From assembly GCA_016235185.1 (NCBI GenBank), contig JACRLT010000026.1:31946-95945 (forward strand): 64,000 nt of DNA. Reading direction: 5' to 3'. The notes beneath the pieces are model-generated. The model did not search any database. It was not told the DNA's origin and was given only the letters and a program-made list of their open reading frames with translations. Numbering within the stretch: position 1 is the stretch's first letter; every line of letters begins with the position of its first letter. The position numbers and the translations under genes are program-made. Shown piece by piece: positions 17,593-26,902 of the stretch. The DNA comes from Candidatus Omnitrophota bacterium. GTDB taxonomy: Bacteria > Omnitrophota > Gorgyraeia > Velamenicoccales > Velamenicoccaceae.

Positions 17593-18812
17593 GATACCTG
17601 TGTCCCTTTGGCTACGACGACTATGCCGCCTTCTGAAACATCAAAGCGTTTTTTATCGTCTTTTAAGTTATAACCGATAACTGTTCTTGGTGGTATATTG
17701 ACGTCTTTATCTATTATGGCGCGCCTAACTTTTGCGTATCGGCCGACATTTACTCCGTCCATCAGTATGGAATCGTATATTTCGCTGTAGCTGTTTATAC
17801 GCACATTCGGAGACAAGATAGAACGCTGAACCCTGCCTCCCGATACAATACAGCCGCCGGAAATAAGTGAATCAAGGACCAGGCCTATGCGTTCGGGGTT
17901 TTCGTCTCCGGCAAATACCGTCTTTGCCGCAGGGTATTGTTCCTGATAAGTGCGTATGGGCCAATCTTTGTCATATAGGTTGAAGATTGGTGTTACCTGG
18001 ATCAGGTCCATGTTCGCTTCATAATAGGCATCCAGAGTACCTATGTCCCTCCAGTAAAGCGCCTCTTTTTTATTCTCATCCTTGAAATTGTAAGCGAATA
18101 CCCTTCTTTTTTTCTTTAGCATCTGCGGTATGATGTCTTTCCCGAAATCATGGGAGGTACTTTTAGAGGCATCTTCGGCGACCTCTTCCTGGAGGGCCGG
18201 CCTGTTAAAGACATAGATGCCCATAGAGGCGTAGACCATATCCGGTTTTCCCGGGAGGCACTTTGGATCTTTCGGTTTTTCCTGGAAGCCAAGCACTCTT
18301 TTGGATTCGTCTGTCTGGATAACACCGAGGCTGTGCGCCATCTCCTTATTGAGTTCTACAACGGCGACCGTCATGTCAGCGTTATTTTGGCGGTGAAAGT
18401 CTATCATTGTGCAATAATTCATCTTGTAGATGTGGTCGCCTGCCAAGATCAGGATCTCCTGCGGTTTTTCCTGTTCTATGGTGTAAATATTCTGGTAGAT
18501 GGCATCAGCTGTGCCCTGGTACCAGGTAGAGCCGACGCGTTGCTGGGCCGGTATGACATCGATATATTCGCCGAGTTCGGAATTGAACACATTCCAGCCC
18601 TGGCGCATATGCCTTTGAAGAGAGATGGATTTGTACTGTATGAGGGTGTGTATTTTACGCAGGCCGGAATTGATACAATTGGAAAGTGTTATGTCAATTA
18701 TGCGATAAATACCGCCGAAAGGGACTGCGGGTTTGGCCCTGTCGCGGGTTAAGGGGTACAGGCGTTCACCCTTGCCTCCCGCTAAAATAAAAGTAATGAC
18801 TCGGTTATCCAT
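17589..18812 (-). CDS. glgC: Glucose-1-phosphate adenylyltransferase (ADP-glucose pyrophosphorylase)
   Basis: This 407-residue protein makes ADP-glucose from glucose-1-phosphate and ATP for glycogen synthesis. The N-terminal nucleotidyltransferase domain has ILAGGKGERLYPLT and KPAVPFGG, then WYQGTADA and LAGDHIYKMNY. The C-terminal part is a left-handed beta-helix (residues about 300-400: GGCIVSGG, SILSPNVRI, YAKVRRAIIDKDV). Length is normal. With malQ 10 kb away it points to an alpha-glucan reserve. The gene is translationally coupled to the acetyltransferase. Confidence 0.95.
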   Translation of the reverse strand: MDNRVITFILAGGKGERLYPLTRDRAKPAVPFGGIYRIIDITLSNCINSGLRKIHTLIQYKSISLQRHMRQGWNVFNSELGEYIDVIPAQQRVGSTWYQGTADAIYQNIYTIEQEKPQEILILAGDHIYKMNYCTMIDFHRQNNADMTVAVVELNKEMAHSLGVIQTDESKRVLGFQEKPKDPKCLPGKPDMVYASMGIYVFNRPALQEEVAEDASKSTSHDFGKDIIPQMLKKKRRVFAYNFKDENKKEALYWRDIGTLDAYYEANMDLIQVTPIFNLYDKDWPIRTYQEQYPAAKTVFAGDENPERIGLVLDSLISGGCIVSGGRVQRSILSPNVRINSYSEIYDSILMDGVNVGRYAKVRRAIIDKDVNIPPRTVIGYNLKDDKKRFDVSEGGIVVVAKGTQVS

Positions 18813-18837
18813 TTTTAAAATGTAAAAACCTGTATAG

Positions 18838-18920
18838 ATCCCGATGGCTCAAAAACAGCCACGGGATAAATTCGACCAGCAGACTTACGTTCACTAATCG
18901 TTCCGTAAGTCTGGGTCTCA
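18838..18920 (-). repeat. Paired-hairpin repeat, copy R2
   Basis: On the minus strand the element reads AAATGAGACCC, then hairpin A (18874-18917, stem CTTACG / CGTAAG around GAACGATTAGTGAA), the linker GAATTTATCCC, and hairpin B (18838-18867, ATCCCG..CGGGAT). Hairpin A is almost identical to that of copy R3. The TGA at 18918-18920 is the marC stop codon. Confidence 0.75.
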
Positions 18921-19526
18921 TTTAAAGGAAGATATGATCCCCGCTATGCCTTCGCGGATGATCATAACACCGATGGCTGCCAGAAAAATATAGCTGATCT
19001 TTGAAAAGGCCTTTACTCCGGAGCTGCCTATTATTCTTATCAGTACGTTTGAATATCTCAAAACAAGCCATGCCAAGGCCATATTTACGATAAGGGATGT
19101 CAGGGTAACCAGTAAGCCAAAGGAATTAAGAAGCATCATGGTCGTGACAAGTACTGCCGGGCCGGTTATCAGGGGAGTTGCCAGCGGGAATACTCCAATG
19201 TCTTCTGTCAGAGACATCGATACGAAATCTCTAGATTTTCCTGGCATAAGAAGATAGACGGACAGGATGAAAAGTAGTATGCCCCCTGCCACCCTAAAAT
19301 CGTCTATGGTTATGCCTAATCCCCTTAAAATAAGTTTTCCAAGAAAGATGAATACAACAGCTAAAACAGTGGCTATGACAACGGAATCGGTTAAGATCTT
19401 GTTTTTTTGCCTATTGTTCAAGCTTTCAGTCAGCCCGAGAAAGATAGGTATCGTGCCTATGATATCCACCGCCAAAAAGATCGGGATGAACGTTATCAAA
19501 TATGGCTTTAAAATGGTTATTAACAT
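18918..19526 (-). CDS. MarC-family integral membrane protein
   Basis: This 202-residue protein has about six hydrophobic segments. MarC features include IIGTIPIFLGLTESLNN, LRGLGITIDDFRVAGGILLF and the second half FPLATPLITGPAVLVTTMMLL. The family sits in the inner membrane and its transport substrate is unknown; the old link to multiple antibiotic resistance is not supported. The stop codon lies in the flank of repeat R2. Confidence 0.85.
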   Translation of the reverse strand: MLITILKPYLITFIPIFLAVDIIGTIPIFLGLTESLNNRQKNKILTDSVVIATVLAVVFIFLGKLILRGLGITIDDFRVAGGILLFILSVYLLMPGKSRDFVSMSLTEDIGVFPLATPLITGPAVLVTTMMLLNSFGLLVTLTSLIVNMALAWLVLRYSNVLIRIIGSSGVKAFSKISYIFLAAIGVMIIREGIAGIISSFK

Positions 19527-19572
19527 AGTGTTATATTATACAGAAATACGGTTTAAAAACAAGAAAAAACTG

Positions 19573-21807
19573 CTATTTTGTCCCTATTTTTTCGATCAAT
19601 GCCTCATTCGAACTGTCATATTCATAGGCGCTCTGCCATTCTTTTTTTGCTCCCGCCGGATCACGGTATTGCGCCAGCAAATCCCCTAATTCCGCATGGT
19701 AACGTGGTTCTTCGGGTGCGAGTTTTGATGCCTGGCGCAGTAATTCTTCTGCTGTTTTCTGATTTTTTTTCTTTAGGATAAGCGCCTTTACGTAAAATGC
19801 TCTGGCGAATTTGGGCTGTTTTTTAATTATAGCATTGATCACCTTAAGCGCTTTATCCTCGTCGTTAAGATGGTGATAAATAAGCGCTAGTTTTGCGCGC
19901 TGGACTAAGTCGCCGGGCGTATATAGAAGGCAATTTCTTGCATAAATAAATGCCTTTTTATAATCCTTATTTTCGAAATAATAATCGGACAGGAATTTAA
20001 ATGCTTCGCCGTTATTGGGCATCAGATCCAAAATAACTCTGGCTTCTTTAGCCGCAGCTTCGTAAAATCCATGCCTGTGTAGGAAGCGGGCGCGGTAAAC
20101 ATATGGCATCGGGTAGCGCAAAGATATCCCGATTTTCAGGAAATCGGGTTCGGGGGGCTCCCAGGTTTTCAAGTCGATCCTGAATTTTTTGATAAGTCCT
20201 TTATTTTCCGGAATGTCTTTTAAAAAGATAACAGCGCCTTCGTCAAAATAAACCAGGGTCCAAGCAGGGTTATGTAAAAAATAGCGCGTGAGCCCTACGT
20301 GGAGATCGTTCGTTGAAGCCGTTAAAAAGCTGCCTCTTATGTCGTATTTTTCCAGAGTTTCCTTGATTACATCTTTTTTGCCTTCTGCCAAACTGACATA
20401 TCTTGAAAAAAAGTCCGGGCCGTATAGCTCTGTCCTGCCGTCGATAAATACCTGTCTTTTGGGAAATGCGCGGCCTATAAGGTAGGACCCGGAATTAAAA
20501 TCATTTAACATATGACTCGGAAGATCGTGTTTGAGCAGGAAATCCACTGCCTTTTGCGGGAAACGGGCATGCGAAACCCCGAGCATGCCGGATTTAAGCT
20601 CATATGTATCGAAGTCATACGTGGCGCTATCTAAATATTTTTGGGCCCCTTTAAAAGGGGAATAAAAAAGAAAAGCCAGAAGCAGATAGCAGAAAATTGA
20701 GCGCATTCTTTTGTTCTGAAACCATCCGGGCAGCGTTTTTTTATTCTCTAATGCCAATTCAATATTATTAAAAGTAACGAAGGCTGCGGCAAAGGCAAAA
20801 TAGGCGACGTTCCTTATGGCGATGAAGGAGAAACCTGTGAACAGAAGCCAGATCGCCAGATCGGAAATGTTGACGTGGCGCTGGTTGAACCTGAAAGAAA
20901 ACAATGATACGAGGATAAAAGCCTTGTAGAATGGGAAGAAATTAATATCGAAGATATTTTTGAGAGTAATGGGCCTGGCCAATTCCTGGATGTATTGGAA
21001 GATTATTTTGCCTTTGCCGGATATCTGCCCCAATACTGAAAATGGATAAGCGGCCCCTTTTAGGCCGTAAGGGTTAATGAACGAAGCAAGTATTATCAAG
21101 CCGAGAATGATGAGTAATTGGAGCATCTGTCTATTGTCGATGCGGCGTGTCTGGTTCCAGGATGCAGGCAGCTTGACCGTTCTTTTTAGGATCTCGGCAA
21201 AAAGGAAGACAAGTATTATTAAAGGCCCTGTGAAGAAAAAACCGTGCATATTGACCCAGGCTATTTGACATATCGTCAAAACAAGCGCAAACGGGAAAAA
21301 GGAAGTTTTTCTTTCGATAAAACTTTTGATCAAACACAGATAAACGGTCAGGAAAAATAGGCTGAAAATGTCCGGCCTTATGGTGAAGCGGTAAGCGCAT
21401 GTCAGAAGCGTAAGATAGAGTACGATAAACAGGAAGATATGATTATTTTTGCGCCGCGCCGAAAAAAACAAGAACAGGAAGGTCGTAATAAGGATGATAT
21501 TTTGCATTAAGATAAGGCCGTCGGCGCCTGTTGATGCGTAGAACAGATATGCAAAAGCCTGGAAGAACCATTCGTGGTTGATCCACGGCCTGCCGTAGAT
21601 GGTAAAAGAAAATATATCAGCCGAAGGAATGAAACGGTGGTGTATTATGTATTCGCCGGTCTTTAAGTGGAGCCAGAGATCAAGGTCTGCGATCTCGCGG
21701 GAAGCGTAGACTACCAAAATACAGAAGAAAAAAACGATGAGCAGGCGGTTTAAGATATAATCAACAGCCTCTCCTATTCTTTTTGTGCCTATAGCAGATA
21801 GAAACAT
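19573..21807 (-). CDS. Polytopic membrane protein (GT-C-like) with C-terminal TPR repeats
   Basis: This 744-residue protein has an N-terminal helix, then a periplasmic loop with REIADLDLWLHLKTGEYI, HHRFIPSADIFSFT and GRPWINHEWFFQAF. That D-D-W / D-FS / W-EW pattern is typical of an uncharacterised GT-C glycosyltransferase-like family using lipid-linked sugars. About ten membrane segments follow, then a soluble domain, then TPR units (about 590-740: AKEARVILDLMPNNGEAFKFL, KKAFIYARNCLLYTPGD). It may transfer sugars or act as a scaffold in envelope assembly. The function is not established. Confidence 0.7.
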   Translation of the reverse strand: MFLSAIGTKRIGEAVDYILNRLLIVFFFCILVVYASREIADLDLWLHLKTGEYIIHHRFIPSADIFSFTIYGRPWINHEWFFQAFAYLFYASTGADGLILMQNIILITTFLFLFFSARRKNNHIFLFIVLYLTLLTCAYRFTIRPDIFSLFFLTVYLCLIKSFIERKTSFFPFALVLTICQIAWVNMHGFFFTGPLIILVFLFAEILKRTVKLPASWNQTRRIDNRQMLQLLIILGLIILASFINPYGLKGAAYPFSVLGQISGKGKIIFQYIQELARPITLKNIFDINFFPFYKAFILVSLFSFRFNQRHVNISDLAIWLLFTGFSFIAIRNVAYFAFAAAFVTFNNIELALENKKTLPGWFQNKRMRSIFCYLLLAFLFYSPFKGAQKYLDSATYDFDTYELKSGMLGVSHARFPQKAVDFLLKHDLPSHMLNDFNSGSYLIGRAFPKRQVFIDGRTELYGPDFFSRYVSLAEGKKDVIKETLEKYDIRGSFLTASTNDLHVGLTRYFLHNPAWTLVYFDEGAVIFLKDIPENKGLIKKFRIDLKTWEPPEPDFLKIGISLRYPMPYVYRARFLHRHGFYEAAAKEARVILDLMPNNGEAFKFLSDYYFENKDYKKAFIYARNCLLYTPGDLVQRAKLALIYHHLNDEDKALKVINAIIKKQPKFARAFYVKALILKKKNQKTAEELLRQASKLAPEEPRYHAELGDLLAQYRDPAGAKKEWQSAYEYDSSNEALIEKIGTK

Positions 21808-21873
21808 GTAGCTACCATTATAGCAGAGAACAATATGATAATTCTATCTGAAATTTTACTGTTTAGCTACCAC

Positions 21874-23025
21874 TTAGGCGGTGATCCTGTTGATAAGAAA
21901 AAGACACATAAAACTCGCCGCCGCAGAAATGACTATGAGCCATTGAAGCCCTATCAAGGGCAGTAAATAGGCTCCGGAAAAATTGCTGGCCACAAGAGCA
22001 AGGTTGCTTATGCTGGCCAACAAGGCAAACGAGGCAGCCTCAAGGCCAGGAATTGAATTTTTAGCCATAAAATCCATGATCATTAAAAAAATAAACATGC
22101 ACATGAGGCTATAGACTATATCGTAGGCAATGGCTGTGGCAGGTGTGTAATATAGGTAGCTTAAAGATGCCAATGCGCCAACGAAGACCGAGAAAAACAG
22201 CCATTTTTTGATATTTATTTTTTGGCTGAACTTATAATAGAGCAATGCGCCTATGATCGCAAAAACAGTGCCTATCGTACTTAAACCGCCGATCCAGATC
22301 TTACTCCATTTGAATACATCTCTTTGTATGAAAAAAAGCGGCGTGCCGAAAGACGGGGAATATTTATAGAGGAAGACAAATAAGCCCGCTGTAAGCAGCC
22401 TCTTATCGCCGAACATCTTTTTTAGATCAAGGATAAATTTTGATGCGGTTTCGCTTCGCATCGGGTCTTTAGTCCTATAAAAATATGCGAAGATCCCGGC
22501 CATTATATAAATGGGGACCAAGAGCAGGAAGCCGGCCTTGTAGCCCCATCTCTCGGCAATATAGCCCCCTCCTATTCCCGAGACTAACGTTGCCACAGAA
22601 ATAGACATCCATTGTACGCTCTGGATTTTTCCGGTGGCATTGTACTTTTTGCCCTCTACACACATGATGCCGTCCACAGCAACATCCCTGAAGGCTGCGC
22701 AAGCTGAACTTATAATGAGTATACCGATTAAGAAGGCAAGCGGCAGATGGTTTGATCCCGCTATAAAGGCCAGGATCATGCTAAAGATCAGCGATATAAA
22801 GATCCAGGCTCTTTTGTTTAAAAAATTATCTATTATGTAGCCAATGACGGGTTTGATCAGCCAGGCAAATGTGATCAGGCTTGAGATGACCATGATCTTC
22901 TCGGGGGAAAATTTCAGGGATTCTTTAAGATAATAGAACAAGCCCTGGGAAGGAAGGGCTTCGATCCCCTGGGTAAAGTAAATAGCGCTGCTTAGCGCAA
23001 AAACCCAGAGTAATTTATCCTTCAA
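21874..23025 (-). CDS. MFS transporter of the folate-biopterin (BT1/FBT) type
   Basis: This 383-residue protein has 11-12 hydrophobic segments. The opening YFTQGIEALPSQGLFYYLKE, the loop KPVIGYIIDNFLNKRAW and the DVAVDGIMC segment match the BT1/FBT branch of the major facilitator superfamily, which in some organisms imports folates or pterins. It starts with TTG, overlapping the secG stop by 4 bp. The substrate is not fixed by sequence. Confidence 0.75.
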   Translation of the reverse strand: MKDKLLWVFALSSAIYFTQGIEALPSQGLFYYLKESLKFSPEKIMVISSLITFAWLIKPVIGYIIDNFLNKRAWIFISLIFSMILAFIAGSNHLPLAFLIGILIISSACAAFRDVAVDGIMCVEGKKYNATGKIQSVQWMSISVATLVSGIGGGYIAERWGYKAGFLLLVPIYIMAGIFAYFYRTKDPMRSETASKFILDLKKMFGDKRLLTAGLFVFLYKYSPSFGTPLFFIQRDVFKWSKIWIGGLSTIGTVFAIIGALLYYKFSQKINIKKWLFFSVFVGALASLSYLYYTPATAIAYDIVYSLMCMFIFLMIMDFMAKNSIPGLEAASFALLASISNLALVASNFSGAYLLPLIGLQWLIVISAAASFMCLFLINRITA

Positions 23026-23411
23026 GGCGTTGAAGCGGTTTGCGTAGTCTGCGGAGTTGTTGTGGTGGTCTGAACAGGCGAAGGTGCCTGTTCTGTCGTG
23101 TCAGAGGTTGTTACAGGTTTAGTTTGAGCCTGTGTTTGAGATTGGGACGCTGCCGTAAGCTTATAGGATGTTTCGATAAGGGATTTGCTCTTTTGCATGG
23201 AAAGAAAGGCCAGGCTCAAGCAGGTAATAAAAAAGACAACCGCTAAAACTGAAGTCGATTTGACTAGAAAAGTGTTGGTCTTTGTGCCGAAGATCGATTC
23301 TGCCGATGAAAGAGAATCGATCAGCCCGCCGCCCCTTCCCTGCTGTACTAACACGATAAGGATAAGCAGCGCGCAGGTAATGACGTGAATGGTTATGACT
23401 AAGGCAAACAT
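23022..23411 (-). CDS. secG: Protein translocase subunit SecG
   Basis: SecG is part of the SecYEG channel. The protein has two transmembrane helices joined by the conserved loop LIVLVQQGRGGGLIDSLSS...GTKTNTFLVKST. The C-terminal 45 residues are an unusual Gln/Thr/Pro-rich tail, giving 129 residues in total where about 75-110 is usual. Its location just after tpiA on the transcript is the common tpiA-secG order. Confidence 0.93.
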   Translation of the reverse strand: MFALVITIHVITCALLILIVLVQQGRGGGLIDSLSSAESIFGTKTNTFLVKSTSVLAVVFFITCLSLAFLSMQKSKSLIETSYKLTAASQSQTQAQTKPVTTSDTTEQAPSPVQTTTTTPQTTQTASTP

Positions 23412-23428
23412 TTAATTAGGCTCCTTTA

Positions 23429-23573
23429 TGAGCACGTGGCTTATGAAGCGAAGCGCTCATAAGTCACTGTGCGAGTTAATCCTTTACATCTACCTTCTTA
23501 AATCTTAATGGTAAATGTAAAGGATAAATTTAGCCATTCAACTTATGTTCACTTCGTTCCACAAGTTGAGGCT
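23429..23573. repeat. Composite paired-hairpin repeats R4 and R5 (head to head) between secG and tpiA
   Basis: A plus-orientation hairpin A (23432-23472, CTTATGAAGCGAAGCGCTCATAAG core) and a minus-orientation hairpin A (23532-23573, AACTTGTGGAACGAAGTGAACATAAGTT core) flank one shared long hairpin B (23479-23525, ATCCTTTACAT..ATGTAAAGGAT). Both halves carry the linker-like GAGTTAATCC / AAATTTATCC. The tpiA stop codon and its last eight sense codons lie inside the right-hand hairpin. Confidence 0.7.
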
Positions 23574-24319
23574 GCATTTACGATCTCTGAAAAGTTTTTG
23601 ACATCAAGGCTGGCTCCTCCGACAAGCGCACCATCGATATCAATTTGGTTGACAAGCTCTTTTGTGTTGCCTGGTTTGACGCTTCCGCCGTAAAGGATGA
23701 CGATCTCTTCAGCAAGCACTTCCGAATACTTCTTTTTCAAAAGATCTCTTATGAACTTGTGCACTTCCTGCGCCTGCTCGGGCGAAGCTGTCTTGCCTGT
23801 TCCTATGGCCCATACGGGCTCATAAGCGATGATTATCTTAGCCAACTCCTCTTCCGTCAGATCTTTTAAACTATTATAGACATGGTCCTGGATAACTTCA
23901 AATGTTTTTCCGGCTTCTCTCTCTTGCAGGGTTTCTCCTACGCAGACAATAGGTGTCAGGCCGGCCTTTAAGGCAGCCTTGGTTTTTTTGTTTACCGTGT
24001 CATTTGTTTCATGAAAGTAAAGGCGCCTTTCAGAGTGGCCAAGGATGACAAACTCACACCCCAGGTCTTTGAGCATCATTGGGGCTATCTCACCTGTAAA
24101 AGCGCCGCTTTCTTCCCAATGCATATTTTGAGCGCCTAATTTTATATTGGATTCGTAGGTGGCTTCCGAGACTTCTTCTAAGGCCGTAAAAGGCGGGCAG
24201 ACTACGATGTCCACGTCATCTATTTTATAAAGCTCCCTTTTTAATCCGTTGGCAAGCTCAATGGCTTCGGCTGTTATTTTGTTCATTTTCCAGTTGCCTG
24301 CGATCATTTTTCTTCGCAT
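23549..24319 (-). CDS. tpiA: Triosephosphate isomerase
   Basis: This 256-residue enzyme interconverts dihydroxyacetone phosphate and glyceraldehyde-3-phosphate. Catalytic segments are all present: AGNWKMN (Lys), LGHSERR (His) and AYEPVWAIGTG (Glu), plus the phosphate loop YGGSVKPGN. The family normally ends soon after NFSEIVNAA; here the tail STCGTK-stop is encoded by a hairpin repeat. It is downstream of pgk with a 15-bp gap, so the two form a glycolytic operon that runs into secG. Confidence 0.96.
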   Translation of the reverse strand: MRRKMIAGNWKMNKITAEAIELANGLKRELYKIDDVDIVVCPPFTALEEVSEATYESNIKLGAQNMHWEESGAFTGEIAPMMLKDLGCEFVILGHSERRLYFHETNDTVNKKTKAALKAGLTPIVCVGETLQEREAGKTFEVIQDHVYNSLKDLTEEELAKIIIAYEPVWAIGTGKTASPEQAQEVHKFIRDLLKKKYSEVLAEEIVILYGGSVKPGNTKELVNQIDIDGALVGGASLDVKNFSEIVNAASTCGTK

Positions 24320-24334
24320 ATTTTTTCCCTCAAA

Positions 24335-25525
24335 TTATTCTTTATCGTTTAAAGCTGCAATGCCTGGCAATACTTTGCCTTCCATATATTCCAGGGAAGC
24401 TCCGCCACCGGTGGATATATGTGTCATTTTCTTCTCTAAGCCAAACTTTGCCACAGCGCTGGCAGTGTCTCCGCCACCGATGATCGTTACGGCTCTGGTG
24501 GTTGTGATAAAATCACCGATCTCTTTTGTCCCCTTGGCGTATTTATCATTCTCGAAGATCCCTAAGGGGCCATTCCAACATATAGTTTTTGCGTCTTTTA
24601 AAGCTTTTTTGAATAGCTCAATGGTTTTTGGGCCGATATCCACAGCGATCATGCCATCCGGGATCGACTGGCCATTTGTGGTCTCTAACCTAGTAGGCGC
24701 GTCGATGTTATCAACAATGAGATGGTCGACTGGCAGCACCACCGAGACATTTTTCTCTTTGGCCTTTTCCAAAGTTTCTTTGGCTAGATCGATCTTATCC
24801 TTTTCGAGCTTAGAGTTGCCGATCGGCACGCCTTGGGCTTTAAGGAACGTATATGCCATTCCTCCCCCGATAACCAGAGTATTTGTTTTATCAAGCAGGT
24901 TCTCAATAACTCCAATTTTGTCCGAAACTTTGGAACCGCCCAAAATTACAGCGAAAGGTTTTTGCGGAGTTTCCAGGGATTTCCCTAAGTATTCTATCTC
25001 TTTGTCCAAAAGTAATCCTGAAACGGACGGTATGTAATGCGCAATACCTTCTGTTGATGCGTGCGCCCTGTGCGCAGTCCCAAAAGCGTCATTGACGTAG
25101 ATATCGGCCATGGATGCGAGTTTTTTGGCAAAATTAACGTCATTCTCCTCTTCTTCAGAGTGAAATCGTAAATTTTCAAGCAGTACGACCTGGTCCTTTG
25201 AGGAGGCGATCGCGGCCTTTATGTTGTCACCTACGCAGTCATTTAGCTTTGTAACAGGGGTTTTAAGCAATTCCTGCAGCCTGTTTGCTACGGGGCCAAG
25301 CCGTAGTTCTTCTTTTATCTGTCCGTCAGGCCTGCCTAGGTGCGTCATCAGGATAAGTTTCTTCGGGGATTTTTTTAAAATGTATTCAATTGTTGGCAAG
25401 GCCGCCTTAATGCGTGTATCGTCAGTAATTGCCAGGGTTTTTTTGTCGAGCGGGACGTTAAAATCAACTCGCATGATGATCGACTTGCCTTTTATGGGTA
25501 TATCTTTTATGCTCTTTTTATTCAT
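24335..25525 (-). CDS. pgk: Phosphoglycerate kinase
   Basis: This 396-residue glycolytic enzyme makes ATP from 1,3-bisphosphoglycerate. Motifs include MRVDFNVPLD, LMTHLGRPDG, NDAFGTAHRAHAST, LLDKEIEYLGK, and the ATP-binding GGGDTASAVAKFG near the C-terminus followed by STGGGASLEYMEG. Length and order are normal. gapA is nearby but not adjacent (5 kb upstream). Confidence 0.97.
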   Translation of the reverse strand: MNKKSIKDIPIKGKSIIMRVDFNVPLDKKTLAITDDTRIKAALPTIEYILKKSPKKLILMTHLGRPDGQIKEELRLGPVANRLQELLKTPVTKLNDCVGDNIKAAIASSKDQVVLLENLRFHSEEEENDVNFAKKLASMADIYVNDAFGTAHRAHASTEGIAHYIPSVSGLLLDKEIEYLGKSLETPQKPFAVILGGSKVSDKIGVIENLLDKTNTLVIGGGMAYTFLKAQGVPIGNSKLEKDKIDLAKETLEKAKEKNVSVVLPVDHLIVDNIDAPTRLETTNGQSIPDGMIAVDIGPKTIELFKKALKDAKTICWNGPLGIFENDKYAKGTKEIGDFITTTRAVTIIGGGDTASAVAKFGLEKKMTHISTGGGASLEYMEGKVLPGIAALNDKE

Positions 25526-25538
25526 ATCCGCCTCTAAA

Positions 25539-25625
25539 TGAGACCCAGGCTTACGGAACGATTAGTGAACGTAAGTCTGTTGGTCGAATTTATCCCGTGC
25601 CAGCGGAGCGATTTGGCATCGGGAT
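25539..25625 (+). repeat. Paired-hairpin repeat, copy R3
   Basis: The element has flank AAATGAGACCC, hairpin A (25542-25585), linker GAATTTATCC, and hairpin B (25592-25625, ATCCCGTGCCA..TGGCATCGGGAT). It lies between pgk and the O-antigen-ligase-like gene and is inverted relative to both, so here the TGA does not serve as a stop codon for a neighbouring gene. Between 25626 and 25678 nothing else is seen. Confidence 0.72.
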
Positions 25626-25678
25626 CTATTTAGGTCTTTACATTTCCATTCTCTCTATTAATTCATTGGCGTATTATA

Positions 25679-26902
25679 TCAAACTTTTATTTTTTGTAAA
25701 GTCATTAAGGAGATCAAGCCATGCGATAATCCAAGCATTGTCCAGAAAAGCAAAGCGCCTTGCGATGTGTAAATGCTTGATTCAAGTATGCCATGCGTTA
25801 AATAAGCCGCCATCCCTGCGGTTAAGCCCAATGATAGCGCTTTCATAAACGAGGTGGATGAAGCGGATTTGAAAATATTAAATAATTTTTTGAACGTAAA
25901 GGCAAGGATCCAGATAAAAACGCCAAGCCCGAGCAAGCCGATCTCGGCTGCCATCTGCAAGTACATATTATGCGCGTAAGGCGCCCCTGCGCCGCAATGC
26001 GGCTGGCCAGGCAGGCAGAAGTTCTCGTAATTTATTGAAAAACTGTGCAGGCCGCTTCCTATGAACGGATGGACCTGTATTATTTTTAAGGCTGTCTTCC
26101 ACATGTTTATCCGTCCGGCTATAGACGTGAAGAATCCACCATGGGGCCAGCTGGTTAAAGACTCGGGCAACAGGAAAAAACCGAATATAAGGCCTACCAA
26201 AAGTAGCGCAACAAGCCACCATTTTCTCTTACAAATAGCCATAATGATGATAGCTGCGTAGAGACCAAGGGCCGCTCCCGGCGCATAAGTAAGAATCAGG
26301 ACAGGAAGCATCAGACAAATACTTATACCTAAAAGCCACTTTGTAAGCCTTGAAGAATAAAACAGGAATAAACTTAAAGCCAGCGGCAATACTAATCCTA
26401 TGTATATGCCCAGGCTGCCGGCCTGATGGAATGATGAGGTGATCCGTTTTATATCCAGTTGTGGATAGCTCATAAGGGCGCGGCCGCTAAACCAGTCCTT
26501 CCCTTGCATCAGCTGGTATAGTCCGTCAACAGAGACGATCGCAGCTGAAAAAACAAGGATAAATACGAATCCCTTTATTCGTTTTTCGTCATGCAAGCTT
26601 TTGATAACTGAAAAATAAAGTAAAACATATAGCGCAAGTTTCTTCAGGCCTTTTAAAGTTATTGGCAAGTTAGTGGTGTTGAATATGGAAAGAACGCAAA
26701 AGATAAAAAAAAGGATCAATGGTATTTTGGCAGAGAGCGGCCTATTGACTGATCGGTCAAGAAAAAGCGTCAGTATTAAGAAAAAAACAGAAAATCCGAT
26801 ACAGATGCTTGTCAAAGAATTGTAGATGGGAATAAAAAAGATCGTAGAAAGGATCGAGAAAAAAAGGAGCTTTCCTGGGGGGAAAAAGCTGTTTTCGGTC
26901 AC
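25679..26902 (-). CDS. O-antigen ligase/polymerase-like membrane protein (Wzy_C family)
   Basis: This 407-residue protein has 10-12 hydrophobic segments. The Wzy_C region is seen in GRINMWKTALKIIQVHPFIGSGLHSF and the periplasmic loop with PYAHNMYLQMAAEIGLLGL, the usual arginine- and His-containing signature of WaaL/Wzy proteins. It would ligate or polymerise lipid-linked O-antigen at the periplasmic face. It starts at GTG, overlapping the upstream stop by 4 bp (GTGA). Confidence 0.85.
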   Translation of the reverse strand: MTENSFFPPGKLLFFSILSTIFFIPIYNSLTSICIGFSVFFLILTLFLDRSVNRPLSAKIPLILFFIFCVLSIFNTTNLPITLKGLKKLALYVLLYFSVIKSLHDEKRIKGFVFILVFSAAIVSVDGLYQLMQGKDWFSGRALMSYPQLDIKRITSSFHQAGSLGIYIGLVLPLALSLFLFYSSRLTKWLLGISICLMLPVLILTYAPGAALGLYAAIIIMAICKRKWWLVALLLVGLIFGFFLLPESLTSWPHGGFFTSIAGRINMWKTALKIIQVHPFIGSGLHSFSINYENFCLPGQPHCGAGAPYAHNMYLQMAAEIGLLGLGVFIWILAFTFKKLFNIFKSASSTSFMKALSLGLTAGMAAYLTHGILESSIYTSQGALLFWTMLGLSHGLISLMTLQKIKV

